Assembly (NCBI RefSeq): GCF_035944355.1
Contig: NZ_DASZBH010000014.1
Span: 348,144-412,143, forward strand
Reading direction: 5' to 3'
Length of the DNA: 64,000 nucleotides
DNA from: Frateuria_A sp035944355
GTDB taxonomy: Bacteria > Pseudomonadota > Gammaproteobacteria > Xanthomonadales > Rhodanobacteraceae
Shown here: in pieces, positions 35,440-44,091 of the stretch
Position numbering within the stretch: the stretch's first letter is position 1
Layout of the letters: every line of letters starts with the position of its first letter
Notes under the pieces: generated by a model
Databases searched by the model: none
What the model was told of the DNA's origin: nothing
What the model saw: only the letters and a program-made list of their open reading frames with translations
Position numbers and translations under genes: made by a program

Positions 35440-36291
35440 ATGACTTTCGCCGTCCTGCTGCAATACATCCTCCCCCATCGCGCGCTGTCGCGCGTGGTCT
35501 ACTGGGCCACGCGCTGGACCTGGCGGCCGTGGAAGAACTTCCTGATCGGCCAGATCGTGCGCCGCTACAAGGTCGACATGGCCGAGGCGGTGCAGAGCGA
35601 TCCGTTCGCCTATCAGCACTTCAATGCCTTCTTCACCCGCAAGCTCAAGCCGAACGCGCGCCGCGAGGATGCCGATCCCACCGCCTTGATCTCGCCGGCG
35701 GATGGTCGCATCAGCCAGGCCGGGCGCATCGTCGAAGGGCGCATCTTCCAGGCCAAGGGGCAGGAGTACACCGCCGCCGAGCTGCTCGGCGACGAAGCGG
35801 CCGCCGCGCCCTATCGCGACGGCGACTTCGTCACGATCTACCTGTCGCCGCGCGACTACCACCGCGTGCACATGCCGCTGGGCGGCACGCTGCGCGAGAC
35901 GGTGCACGTGCCCGGGCGCATCTTCAGCGTGGCGCCCTTTGCCGTGGAAGCGATCCCGCGCCTGTTCGCCCGCAACGAGCGGCTGGTGTGCCACTTCGAC
36001 AGCCCGCACGGGCCGTTCGTGGCGGTGATGGTGGGCGCGGTGCTGGTGTCCTCGGTCGCCACCGTATGGGACGGCTTGGTGATCCCGCCCTATGCCTCGG
36101 ACATCCGGCGCAAATCCTTCGCCGGCCAGGGCATCACCCTGGCGCGCTTCGCCGAGATGGCGCGCTTCAACATGGGCTCGACGGTGATCCTGCTGCTGCC
36201 GCCAGGCATGATCGAGCTCGATGCGCTGCAGTCCCAGCAGACGGTGAAACTGGGCCAGCGCCTGGGCCGGCGTCCGCTGCCGACCGACTGA
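35440..36291 (+). CDS. psd: Phosphatidylserine decarboxylase
   Basis: 283 residues. Residues near the start (VLLQYILPHRALSRVVYWATRW) form the membrane-associated segment. FNAFFTRKLKPNARR, SPADGRISQAG and SPRDYHRVHMPLGG are family motifs. The self-cleavage site is FNMGSTVI near residue 246: cleavage between Gly and Ser gives the alpha subunit with a pyruvoyl cofactor (MGST instead of the commoner LGST). The enzyme makes phosphatidylethanolamine at the inner membrane. ATG 35440 was chosen over 35413 because the family starts at TFAVLLQYILP. Confidence 0.94.
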   Translation: MTFAVLLQYILPHRALSRVVYWATRWTWRPWKNFLIGQIVRRYKVDMAEAVQSDPFAYQHFNAFFTRKLKPNARREDADPTALISPADGRISQAGRIVEGRIFQAKGQEYTAAELLGDEAAAAPYRDGDFVTIYLSPRDYHRVHMPLGGTLRETVHVPGRIFSVAPFAVEAIPRLFARNERLVCHFDSPHGPFVAVMVGAVLVSSVATVWDGLVIPPYASDIRRKSFAGQGITLARFAEMARFNMGSTVILLLPPGMIELDALQSQQTVKLGQRLGRRPLPTD

Positions 36292-36703
36292 CGTCTGCCG
36301 GCGCCTGGACATCCTGTCCTCCGCTGCCGTGCCCGGTTGAGCCTGCTTACCGGGCGGAGATCGGCCAGGCCGCGCGCAGCGAATATCCCATCTCTGCGGC
36401 ACGCCTCCGCAGGACCGCTATCTGTCCCGGGGTCGCGGGCACCGACACTGGCTATGCCCGCGCCGGCTCGGCCATCCCGAGATCGCCCCGCGCGGCATTG
36501 CGCTCGGGCTGGCGGTGGCCTGGCACGAGACCAAGGATTCGCCCTACCCCTTGTGCGCGCCCGTCATCGCCGCCTGCTGCGCGTGGTGCGCCGCCGAGGG
36601 ACGTGCACGGCCATCGTGCCTCGCGCGAACGCGAGGACCCGGTCGACCGCTGGATGCAGCCCAGCGCCGCGGCCTGAGCACGCGGTAGACGGCGCCCTGC
36701 CGG
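36292..36703. other. Non-coding gap between psd and mltD, possibly a gene remnant
   Basis: About 410 bases with no convincing gene. One plus-strand frame (around 36400-36560) reads HRHWLCPRRLGHPEIAPRG and GIALGLAVAWHE, which looks protein-like and could be the trace of a lost membrane-protein gene, but it has no start and runs into low-complexity Arg/Pro sequence. No promoter or terminator is clear. Confidence 0.3.
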
Positions 36704-38191
36704 TCAGCGGCAGGACGGCAGCCGCAGCACCTGCCCCGCCTTGATGCGCTGGTGCTTGAGGTCGTTCATGTCCGACACCTCGCCCACGTCCGAGCAACCG
36801 AGCTTGCGCACGATGCCGGCCAGCGTGTCGCCGTGGCGCACGACATAGCGCGTATGCGGGCTGGCGGTACGGCTGGGCGGCGGCGGATCGGACTTGGCCA
36901 CCTGCGGCACCACGGCCGAATGCAGGTCGCTGGCCAGGATCGGCCACGGGCCATCGACGCAGCGCGAGGCATACGCGGCTTCCAGCTGCTTGGGCACCTG
37001 CAGGTCGCTGCCGGCCGGCTGGGCCACTTGCGGGTCCAGCCGGGGGTTCAAGTTGCGCAGGGTGCGGAACCAGCCCTCGTCCATGCCTTGCGCCGAGCCC
37101 AGGCAGATCGTCAATTCGGACAGCGAAGCCGGCCGCTTGAGCGTGATGTGTCCGGGCGCGCCGTTGATCTTGGGGAAATGCAGGTTGTAGCTGTCCGGAT
37201 GCAGGAACAGCCACGCCGCCGCGAGCACCGCCGGGACGTAACCGCGGGTCTCTTCCGAGAGCTGGTCGTAGATCTTCGGGTCGTAGAAGCTCAGGCCGGT
37301 GTCGCCGCCGATCATCCGCCGCATGCGGCCCTCGCCGCCGTTGTAGGCGGCCAGCGCCAGCTCCAGGTTGTTGTTGAACACCCGCAGCTGCTCGTCCATA
37401 TAGGCCGCGTTGGCGCGCGCCGATTGCGCCGGATCGAAGCGGGTGTCGAAGCCGCTGTCGCTGCTCAGGCCGAAACGCAGACCCGTGGCATACATGAACT
37501 GCAGCGGCCCGGCCGCGCCCGAACGCGACACCGCGTGCACCTTGCCGCCGGACTCCTTGGCCATGATGCCGAACAGCAAGGCTTCTGGCAGGTCGGCCTT
37601 CTGGTACTGCGGCCACATTTCGTAGCGCATGTACTGGTAGTTGATCCAGGTGTCGATCAGGTTGGAGCGCCACTGCGTCAACCACATCTCCAGCGCCGCC
37701 TTGACCGGACCATTCATCGCGATCAGTTCGGACAGTTTCTGCCCGCGCAGCAGGGTCACGCTGCGCTGGGCCTGCGGCAGGGCGGCGGCGCCCCCTGGCG
37801 CGGCGGCGGCCGCATCCTCGGAACCCTCCTCGCCCAGGGCGTCCAGGTCGGCGCCGGCGAAGAAGCTGCCGTCCTTCATGCGCAACAGGTGGTCGAACAC
37901 CGAGAAGAAGCGCTGCGGATCACAACCGGGCGTGTTGCCGCACCGCGCGGCAGCCTGCTTGAGGCCGTCCAGCGCATCCTTGAGGCTTTGCTCCGAGGCC
38001 TGCCCGTTGCCCTCGCGCGCCTGTTGCAAGGCGGTCTCGTAGCCCTTGCTGGACGCATCCAGCTGCGCGTAGAGCGTGTTGACCGCGGCGGGCGCGCGGT
38101 TGCCTCCGCCCGTGGCGCAGGCTGCCAGGAGAACCAGCCCGGCAGCCAGCGGCGCCAGACGAAAACGATGAGCAAGGGTAGACAACGGCAT
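36704..38191 (-). CDS. mltD: Membrane-bound lytic murein transglycosylase D-like lipoprotein
   Basis: 495 residues from ATG 38191 (a start at 38218 would lengthen the signal sequence). The lipobox LLAAC is near residue 25. The SLT catalytic domain has the Glu in MAKESGGKVHAVSRSGAAGPLQFM and AYNGGEGRM further on. One LysM domain is at the C-terminus (YVVRHGDTLAGIVRKLGCS), where E. coli MltD has two. It cleaves the glycan strands of peptidoglycan with formation of 1,6-anhydromuramic acid and is probably anchored in the outer membrane. The gene stands alone, divergent from the relic at 38331. Confidence 0.88.
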   Translation of the reverse strand: MPLSTLAHRFRLAPLAAGLVLLAACATGGGNRAPAAVNTLYAQLDASSKGYETALQQAREGNGQASEQSLKDALDGLKQAAARCGNTPGCDPQRFFSVFDHLLRMKDGSFFAGADLDALGEEGSEDAAAAAPGGAAALPQAQRSVTLLRGQKLSELIAMNGPVKAALEMWLTQWRSNLIDTWINYQYMRYEMWPQYQKADLPEALLFGIMAKESGGKVHAVSRSGAAGPLQFMYATGLRFGLSSDSGFDTRFDPAQSARANAAYMDEQLRVFNNNLELALAAYNGGEGRMRRMIGGDTGLSFYDPKIYDQLSEETRGYVPAVLAAAWLFLHPDSYNLHFPKINGAPGHITLKRPASLSELTICLGSAQGMDEGWFRTLRNLNPRLDPQVAQPAGSDLQVPKQLEAAYASRCVDGPWPILASDLHSAVVPQVAKSDPPPPSRTASPHTRYVVRHGDTLAGIVRKLGCSDVGEVSDMNDLKHQRIKAGQVLRLPSCR

Positions 38192-38330
38192 GACGAAAGC
38201 TTGACGGCGGGAATACATTCACCATAGCGCATGCAGCCGCGATGCCAAAGCCGCGAGCCCGTGCGACGGTGCAGGCCGCGATGCGCATCGGCCTGGCTAC
38301 AATCGGCCCTTCCCAGCACGGAGCGCTTAG

Positions 38331-38839
38331 ATGTCCGACAGCCCGATCGGCCGCGACGGCGATACCGACGCCTGCCTGGAAGCGCGCTACACCAACCGCC
38401 GCGGCAGGGTCGCCACCGACACCGGCAGACCGGTGTCGCTGATGCTGCCGGTCGAGGGCTTCTCGCGGCAGGGCATGCCCTGCATGATGGCCGACGTGAA
38501 GGGCGACCTGGCGTGCCTGGCGCTGCCGGCAAGCGAGCCCGGCGACAAGCTCAAGGCGCGGCCGTCAAAACTCCGTCTCGCCGACTGGCAGCCGCAGGCC
38601 AACCCGGCGATCTATCCCGACGACATGCCGGAGGAGATCCTCCACCTGCTCGGCAACCGCATCCGGCACGCCTGGCGAGGCTGCACCTCGCGTGACCAGA
38701 ACGCCGTGCGCGCGGCGGCCGAGACATTTGCGGCATGAGCGAGACGAACGGCAAGCAGGTGATGCACACGATGGGCAACCAGATCAGCCGGCAGATCCTG
38801 CGCGGCGTGCTCGGCGGCATCTTCGGCGGACGGCGCTGA
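38331..38839 (+). pseudogene. Relic of a YjgR/HerA-type ATPase (DUF853) gene
   Basis: A 135-residue frame (38331-38738) and an overlapping 34-residue frame (38735-38839, ATGA overlap) together look like pieces of one YjgR protein of about 500 residues. Matching parts are RYTNRRGRVATDTGRPVSLM (the position of the Walker A GATGTGKT, now without its Gly-Lys-Thr), VEGFSRQGMPCMMADVKGDLA, then directly MPEEILHLLGNRIRHAWRG...TSRDQNAVRAAAETF, and finally QISRQILRGVLGGIFGGRR, the typical C-terminus. The middle ~300 residues, including Walker B, are deleted and the end is frameshifted. It cannot be an active ATPase. Confidence 0.65.
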
Positions 38840-38842
38840 TCC

Positions 38843-40102
38843 ATGCCGCGCGTGGCCGTCGTCGATGCCGATACGCCCTTTCGCGAGCGCCTGCGCGAGG
38901 GCTTCGGCTACCCGTTGCGCGGCGGCGCGCTGGCCACCTGCGCGGCGCTTGCCCTTGCCCACTACGTCGCGCTGCTGCCGGCGTTCGTCGGCCTGCTCGG
39001 CGGCGCGCTGGTGTGGACGGCGACCTGGCGCTACGCCGCCGATTGCATGCGGCACACCGCGCATGGCTACGCCGAGCCGCCGGACGTTGGCGTCGACGGC
39101 AACGACGCAGCCGGCTGGGCGCTGACCGCCATCCACCTCCTCGCGGCCGCCAGCGGCGTGCTCGCCATCGTGTTCTTCCCTGCCCTGCTGTGGCCGGTGA
39201 TCGTGCTGTTCGCGCTGATCCTGCCGGCGGTGGACATGACGCTGGCGTTCGACGCCAACCTCGCCCTGGCGCTCAACCCGATGCACCTGGCCCGCGTCAT
39301 GGCCGGCTTTGGTGGCGCCTATCTGGTGCCGGTGGCGATCAACCTGCTGCTGGGCGCGCTGGTGGTGCTGGCCTCGGTCGCCACCGCCGCGCTGCCGCGG
39401 TTGCTGGCGGTGCCGCTGTTCGCCTTCGCCTACACTTACCTGGTCATCCTCGCCTTCCACCTGATGGGTGGCATGCTGCAGCAACGCCGCGAGCATTTCG
39501 GTATCGAGGCACAGGCCGAAGCGCTGGCCAACGCCGCCGGGCAGGACGCCGACAGCCGCCTCGCCGCCCAGGCCAGCGAGCTGGCGGCCGAGGATCCGCA
39601 AGCCGCGCTCCGCCTGCTCGCCGGCCGCCTGCAGGACCGCGCCGCGCCGCCGCTGCTGCACGAAACCTATCGCGCGCTGCTGCGCCGGCAAGGCCTGCGC
39701 GAGGGCCTGCTGGTGCACGGCCAGATCTGGATCGCCGCGCTCGTCGCGGGCAACGAGACGGCCAAAGCGCTGCGCCTGGTGCAGGAGTGCAGCGAACTGG
39801 ATCCGGCCTTCCTGCCGGACGATCCGGGCAACGCCGCCACGCTGGCGGAACTGGCCGCCCGGCAAGGCATGAACCGCATGGCCGCGCGGCTGTGCCGCGG
39901 CTTCGTCAAAGCCTGGCCGCGGGATGCGCGCTCGCCTCAATGCGCGCTGCTCGGCGCCCGCCTGCTCGGCGGCCCGCTCGGCCAACCGGCCGAGGCGCTG
40001 GTGCTGCTCGGCCGGATGGGAACGCTGCCCGCCGACCACCCCTTGCGCAGCGACTTCGAGGCCCTGGCCGCGCAGCTGCGGCAACCGGCGGGTGCGGCAT
40101 GA
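38843..40102 (+). CDS. Multi-pass membrane protein with TPR-like C-terminal half
   Basis: 419 residues. The first ~210 contain five or six hydrophobic segments (for example ALATCAALALAHYVALLPAF and LLWPVIVLFALILPAVDMTL). The second half is soluble, helical and Ala/Leu-rich with TPR-like periodicity (AAEDPQAALRLLAGRLQD, LAALVAGNETAKALRLVQECSELDP). No catalytic motif. I do not recognise the family beyond similarity to uncharacterised Xanthomonad membrane proteins. It starts 3 bases after the YjgR relic and its stop overlaps greB (ATGA), so it is translationally coupled to greB. Confidence 0.7.
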   Translation: MPRVAVVDADTPFRERLREGFGYPLRGGALATCAALALAHYVALLPAFVGLLGGALVWTATWRYAADCMRHTAHGYAEPPDVGVDGNDAAGWALTAIHLLAAASGVLAIVFFPALLWPVIVLFALILPAVDMTLAFDANLALALNPMHLARVMAGFGGAYLVPVAINLLLGALVVLASVATAALPRLLAVPLFAFAYTYLVILAFHLMGGMLQQRREHFGIEAQAEALANAAGQDADSRLAAQASELAAEDPQAALRLLAGRLQDRAAPPLLHETYRALLRRQGLREGLLVHGQIWIAALVAGNETAKALRLVQECSELDPAFLPDDPGNAATLAELAARQGMNRMAARLCRGFVKAWPRDARSPQCALLGARLLGGPLGQPAEALVLLGRMGTLPADHPLRSDFEALAAQLRQPAGAA

Positions 40103-40605
40103 GCCGCTGGCGGCCACCGGCGCCCTCCTCCACCGCGATCGTCACGCGCGAGGGCTTCGAGAAACTGAAGGCGGAGCTGGACCACCTGTGGCACACCTTG
40201 CGCCCGGAAGTGGTCAGGGCGCTCGCGGCCGCCGCGGCCGAGGGCGACCGCTCGGAGAACGCCGAGTACACCTATCGCAAGAAGCAGCTGGGCGAGATCG
40301 ACCGGCGCGTGCGCTACCTCAGCAAGCGCATCCCCCTGCTCAAGGTGGCCGAGGGCGTGCCGGCGGATCGCGAGGCGGTGTTCTTCGGCGCGCAGGTGGA
40401 GCTGGAAGACACGGCCACCGGCGAGGTGGTGCGCTACCGCGTGGTCGGCCCGGACGAGACCGACGCGCGGCGTGGCTGGATCAGCATCGATTCCCCATTG
40501 GCCCGCGCGCTGCTCAAGAAGCGCGTCGACGACGAGTTCGAAGCCGAGCTGCCGGGCGGGCGGGTGCGCTTCGCCATCCTGGCGGTGGACTACGTTTCGG
40601 GTTGA
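40099..40605 (+). CDS. greB: Transcription elongation factor GreB
   Basis: 168 residues. The N-terminal coiled coil (FEKLKAELDHLWHTLRPEV...) has the acidic tip region in AAAAEGDRSENAEYTYRKKQLGEIDRRVRYLSKRI; the C-terminal FKBP-like domain has GAQVELEDTATGEVVRYRVVGPDETD and ends ARALLKKRVDDEFE. The tip motif and RRVRYLSKRI favour GreB over GreA. It stimulates transcript cleavage by backtracked RNA polymerase. It is convergent with the DUF202 gene, with a 16-base overlap of the 3' ends. Confidence 0.93.
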   Translation: MSRWRPPAPSSTAIVTREGFEKLKAELDHLWHTLRPEVVRALAAAAAEGDRSENAEYTYRKKQLGEIDRRVRYLSKRIPLLKVAEGVPADREAVFFGAQVELEDTATGEVVRYRVVGPDETDARRGWISIDSPLARALLKKRVDDEFEAELPGGRVRFAILAVDYVSG

Positions 40606-40994
40606 GTGCCGAGCGCCGCCAGTTCCTGTCCCACGTACACCACCAGGAACAGGCCCAGCAGCACCAGGATGGCCGCCAGCAGTTTCTCGCCCACCGGGCC
40701 GGCGTAGGCCTCGGTGCGCGCCAGCGCGATGTCGCGGCGGTTGCGCAGGAAGCGCGCCGAGGCGAGCAGGATGATCAGCGCGCCGAACACGATCAGCAGC
40801 AGGCCGATCCATTCGGTGGTGCGCAGGTGCAGGTGCAGCTTGCGCGCCGCGTGCGAAGCGCTGGTCGAGGCGTAGGCGATGAACAGGTCGAAACGCTCGA
40901 TCAGGAAGCCGAACGCCATGACCGCGATCGCCGTGCGCACCCAGGCCAGGTAGGTACGCTCGTTGGCGGCATGGTCGCTGAAGTGGGGGATCAC
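40590..40994 (-). CDS. DUF202 (YidH-family) membrane protein
   Basis: 134 residues from GTG 40994, which has GGAG nine bases upstream; an ATG at 41024 would add ten residues lacking similarity. The conserved DUF202 opening HAANERTYLAWVRTAIAVMAFGF is clear and covers the first helix. Two more transmembrane helices follow (TEWIGLLLIVFGALIILLAS and LLAAILVLLGLFLVVYVGQ). Small inner-membrane protein of unknown function. It stands alone, convergent with greB. Confidence 0.82.
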   Translation of the reverse strand: MIPHFSDHAANERTYLAWVRTAIAVMAFGFLIERFDLFIAYASTSASHAARKLHLHLRTTEWIGLLLIVFGALIILLASARFLRNRRDIALARTEAYAGPVGEKLLAAILVLLGLFLVVYVGQELAALGTQPET

Positions 40995-41111
40995 GCAGGG
41001 GACTCCGCGGCGTGGGAGGGCCACTGTGCCGGCCGGGGCGTCAAGGGCCCGTGGGTTGGCGGTTTTGCGCTTCGGCCTTCTCCACCCGCCCGCCAGGAGC
41101 GGAAGGGCTCG

Positions 41112-41909
41112 CTACGCCCTCATCGGCTCCGGATACGCCCGTCCCGCACGCAGCGGCTGGTAACAAGCGGCCTCCTGGTGAAAGACCTCGCTCGCGTTGG
41201 CTCCATGCCATCCGGGGATACCCGATAGCGGCAGCGGCCGCAGCTCCTGCGGATCGCGCAGCACGCGCCCTTGCGCGACCGCACAAGCCACCCGCTCACA
41301 AGCCGCAGGCGCGTGGCCGATCACCGCGATGGCCTTGCCCACCAGCAGCCGTCCGGGCTCCAGCGCGTGCTCGAGCAGCGCGTGCCCGAACACCACCAGT
41401 TCCAGCGAGCCATCCAGCCATGCCTCCCGGTGGCGCCAGAACAGGCCGTACCAGTCGTGCGCGTCCCACAGCGCGAGCAGGGCCGGATCGCGCAACGCCA
41501 GGATCACGCCCGCCTCGTCGAAATGCGTGAGCGCGCACTGCGGGCGCGTGCGCTGCTTCGGCCCGGCCTGGCCGATACCGGCCACCTGCTGCGCATTGAG
41601 GGCTCGCTTGAGCGGCGCATGGCGCAGCCACACCAGCGCGTTGAACAGGTCGTGCCAGTTGCCCTCGCGAGTGGCGATGGCGCCGCTGCCGGCGATGCGC
41701 TGCTCGTAGTGCAGGCCATCGGCCAGCAGCGCAGGCGTCTGCGCCACGAACCGCTCGCGCGCGCCCGTGGGCCAACGCGCATTGAGTGCGTCCAGCGCGG
41801 GCCAGTCCGGCCCGTGCAGCAGGTCCGCGTACTCGCTCCATCCGGCCAGCGGCGGCCGCCCGAACACGGCCGGATCGACCGCCCCGCGCGCCGGCGCGAC
41901 GTAGCGCAT
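41112..41909 (-). CDS. DUF3025 domain protein
   Basis: 265 residues. The family pattern is visible: YEQRIAGSGAIATREGNWHDLFNALVWLRHAPLKRALNA in two parts (IATREGNWHDLFNALVW being the hallmark) and, further on, LTHFDEAGVILAL, LVVFGHALLEHAL and LPGWHGAN-like GIPGWHGANAS. Conserved His, Asp and Glu suggest an unidentified enzyme, but no reaction is known for the family. It starts 6 bases after rimO ends on the same strand, so is likely in the same transcript. Confidence 0.8.
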   Translation of the reverse strand: MRYVAPARGAVDPAVFGRPPLAGWSEYADLLHGPDWPALDALNARWPTGARERFVAQTPALLADGLHYEQRIAGSGAIATREGNWHDLFNALVWLRHAPLKRALNAQQVAGIGQAGPKQRTRPQCALTHFDEAGVILALRDPALLALWDAHDWYGLFWRHREAWLDGSLELVVFGHALLEHALEPGRLLVGKAIAVIGHAPAACERVACAVAQGRVLRDPQELRPLPLSGIPGWHGANASEVFHQEAACYQPLRAGRAYPEPMRA

Positions 41910-41915
41910 GGGCGG

Positions 41916-43253
41916 CTAGACGACCTTGAGCAGCGACGGCGCCAGGCGCGCGTGCAGGTCGTGCTCGTCGGCGCGCTCGACCGTCACCTGCACGAACTGG
42001 CCGGGCTTGAGGCCCTGCCCGTCGGCGATGTGCACGAGGCCGTCGATCTCCGGCGCATCGGCCGAGGAGCGCGCGACCGCACCCTCTTCGCTTGCCGCGT
42101 CGACCAGCACGGTGAGCGTGCGGCCGATCTTGCGTTGCAGCCTGGCCGCGGAAATCTCCGCCTGCACTTCCATGAAACGCTCGAGCCGGTCTTCCTTAAG
42201 CTCCTCGGGCACCGCGCCGGGCAGCTCGTTGGCCTTGGCGCCCTCGACCGGCGAGTAGGCGAACGCGCCCACGCGGTCCAGCTGCGCCTCGCGCAGGAAG
42301 TCGAGCAGTTCCTCGAACTCCGCGTCCGTCTCGCCAGGGAAGCCGACGATGAAGGTGCTGCGCAAGGTCAGCTCCGGCACTGCCGCGCGCCAGCTCCTGA
42401 TGCGCTCGAGCGTCCTGTCGATGTTGCCCGGCCGCTTCATCAGCTTGAGGATGCGCGGGCTGGCGTGCTGGAACGGGATGTCCAGATAGGGAAGGATCTT
42501 TCCTTCCGCCATCAGCGGCATCACCTCATCCACGTGCGGATAAGGGTAGACGTAGTGCAGGCGCGTCCACACGCCAAGCTCCGACAGGCCCTGGCACAGC
42601 TCGGTCATGCGCGTGCGCCAGGCCTTGCCCCGCCATTCGCGCTCGGCGTACTTGAGGTCCACGCCGTAGGCGCTGGTGTCCTGCGAGATCACCAGCAGCT
42701 CCTTCACGCCGCCCTTGACCAGCCGCTCGGCCTCGAGCAGCACCTGGTCGACCGGCCGCGAGACCAGGTCGCCGCGCATCGAGGGGATGATGCAGAAGCT
42801 GCAGCGGTGATTGCAGCCCTCGGAAATCTTCAGGTAGGCGTAGTGCTTGGGCGTGAGCTTGACGCCGGTGTCCGGAATGATGTCCAGCAGCGGGTTGCGC
42901 TGCGGCGGCAGCGCCGTGTGCACCGCGCTCATCACGCTCGCGTAGTCCTGCGGGCCGCTGATCGAGAGCACCTCCGGGTAGGCCTCGCGGATCAGTTCCG
43001 AGCGCTTGCCCAGGCAGCCGGTCACGATCACCTTGCCGTTCTCGTGCAGCGCCTCGCCGATGGCGTCGAGCGATTCCTGCACCGCCGCGTCGATGAAGCC
43101 GCAAGTGTTGACCACCACCGCGTCGGCCGCCTGGTAGCTGGGCACGATCTCGTAGCCCTCCACCTTCAGCTGGGTGAGGATGCGCTCCGAATCGACCAGC
43201 GCCTTGGGGCAGCCGAGGCTGACGAAACCGATCTTGGGGGAAGCCTGCGACAT
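41916..43253 (-). CDS. rimO: Ribosomal protein uS12 methylthiotransferase
   Basis: 445 residues from ATG 43253. N-terminal MTTase domain (SLGCPKALVDSERILTQL, VVVNTCGFIDAA, VTGCLGKR) with three cysteines for one 4Fe-4S cluster. The radical-SAM core follows with EGCNHRCSFCIIPSMRG (CxxxCxxC), and a TRAM domain closes the chain (VHIADGQGLKPGQFVQVTVE). It adds a methylthio group to Asp88 of uS12. The upstream leader contains the GGGGAAC array at 43294-43325. The stop is close to the DUF3025 gene. Confidence 0.96.
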   Translation of the reverse strand: MSQASPKIGFVSLGCPKALVDSERILTQLKVEGYEIVPSYQAADAVVVNTCGFIDAAVQESLDAIGEALHENGKVIVTGCLGKRSELIREAYPEVLSISGPQDYASVMSAVHTALPPQRNPLLDIIPDTGVKLTPKHYAYLKISEGCNHRCSFCIIPSMRGDLVSRPVDQVLLEAERLVKGGVKELLVISQDTSAYGVDLKYAEREWRGKAWRTRMTELCQGLSELGVWTRLHYVYPYPHVDEVMPLMAEGKILPYLDIPFQHASPRILKLMKRPGNIDRTLERIRSWRAAVPELTLRSTFIVGFPGETDAEFEELLDFLREAQLDRVGAFAYSPVEGAKANELPGAVPEELKEDRLERFMEVQAEISAARLQRKIGRTLTVLVDAASEEGAVARSSADAPEIDGLVHIADGQGLKPGQFVQVTVERADEHDLHARLAPSLLKVV

Positions 43254-43293
43254 GGGACTGCTACCGGGGCGTACGGGTAAACGGCTGATTATA

Positions 43294-43379
43294 GGGGAAC
43301 GGGGAACGGGGAACGGGGAACGGGGAAGCATGCCCGGACAGGCCCTTCACGTTCCCTGTTCCCCGTTCCCTGTTCCCTG
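43294..43379. repeat. GGGGAAC heptamer array with inverted arm
   Basis: Five GGGG runs spaced by AAC (43294-43325) are followed, after 25 bases, by a C-rich arm (43351-43379) made of GTTCCCTGTTCCC and GTTCCCTGTTCCCTG units. The arms are complementary over roughly 28 bases. The G-rich strand meets the usual G-quadruplex pattern (four or more GGG runs with short loops). It lies in the leader of rimO and upstream of the dienelactone hydrolase gene. Confidence 0.85.
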
Positions 43380-43422
43380 CCCCACTTACAATCGCGCGAC
43401 ACCGACCCGCAGGAGCCGCCCC

Positions 43423-44091
43423 ATGGGCCAGACGATCAACATTCCCACCACCCGCACGCAATGCATCGGCGGCTACCTCGCCAAGGCACAGGGAAAACCA
43501 AAGGGCGGCGTGGTCGTGATCCAGGAGATCTTCGGGGTCACCGCGCACATCCGCGACGTGGCCGACCGTTTCGCCGCGGCCGGCTACACCGCGCTGGCGC
43601 CGGCCTTCTTCGATCACCTGGAAAGCGGCCTGGAACTGGGCTACGACCAGGCCGGCATGGAGCGCGGCAAGGCGCTGGTCACCGAACTGGGCCTGGACCG
43701 CGCGGTGGAGGACGTGGCCAGCGCGGCCGAGGCGATCGCCTCGGCCGGCCGCATCGGCACGGTCGGCTTCTGCTGGGGCGGCACCGTCGCGCTGTTGTCG
43801 GCGCTGCGGCTGGGGCTGCCTTCGGTGAGCTACTACGGCGCGCGCAACGTGCCGTTCCTGGGCGAGAAGCCGAAGGCGCCGGTGATGTTCCACTTCGGCG
43901 AGAAGGATCCCAGCATCCCGCCCGAGGCGGTCGCCAAACACCGCGAGCTGCTGCCGCAGATGGACGTCTATACCTACCCGACCGGCCACGCCTTCAACCG
44001 CGACCACGATCCGCACTACGACGAGGCCAGCGCCAAGCTCGCCTGGCAGCGCACGCTGGCCTTCTTCGACCGGGAGCTGGCAGGCGCATGA
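43423..44091 (+). CDS. Dienelactone hydrolase family protein
   Basis: 222 residues, alpha/beta hydrolase. The Cys-Asp-His triad is visible: Cys in GTVGFCWGGTVAL, Asp in HFGEKDPSIPPE and His in YPTGHAFNRD. QEIFGVTAHIRDVADRFAAAGY is the conserved N-terminal motif. AGGAG precedes ATG 43423. Members open dienelactones from catechol degradation, but many chromosomal copies have no aromatic context, and there is none here, so the substrate is unknown. It is coupled to the HIT gene by ATGA overlap. Confidence 0.88.
   Translation: MGQTINIPTTRTQCIGGYLAKAQGKPKGGVVVIQEIFGVTAHIRDVADRFAAAGYTALAPAFFDHLESGLELGYDQAGMERGKALVTELGLDRAVEDVASAAEAIASAGRIGTVGFCWGGTVALLSALRLGLPSVSYYGARNVPFLGEKPKAPVMFHFGEKDPSIPPEAVAKHRELLPQMDVYTYPTGHAFNRDHDPHYDEASAKLAWQRTLAFFDRELAGA

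Noticed and set aside
43294..43379. Possible CRISPR-like direct repeats
   Set aside because: Units are 7 bases with no spacers and no cas genes nearby; it is a microsatellite-type array.
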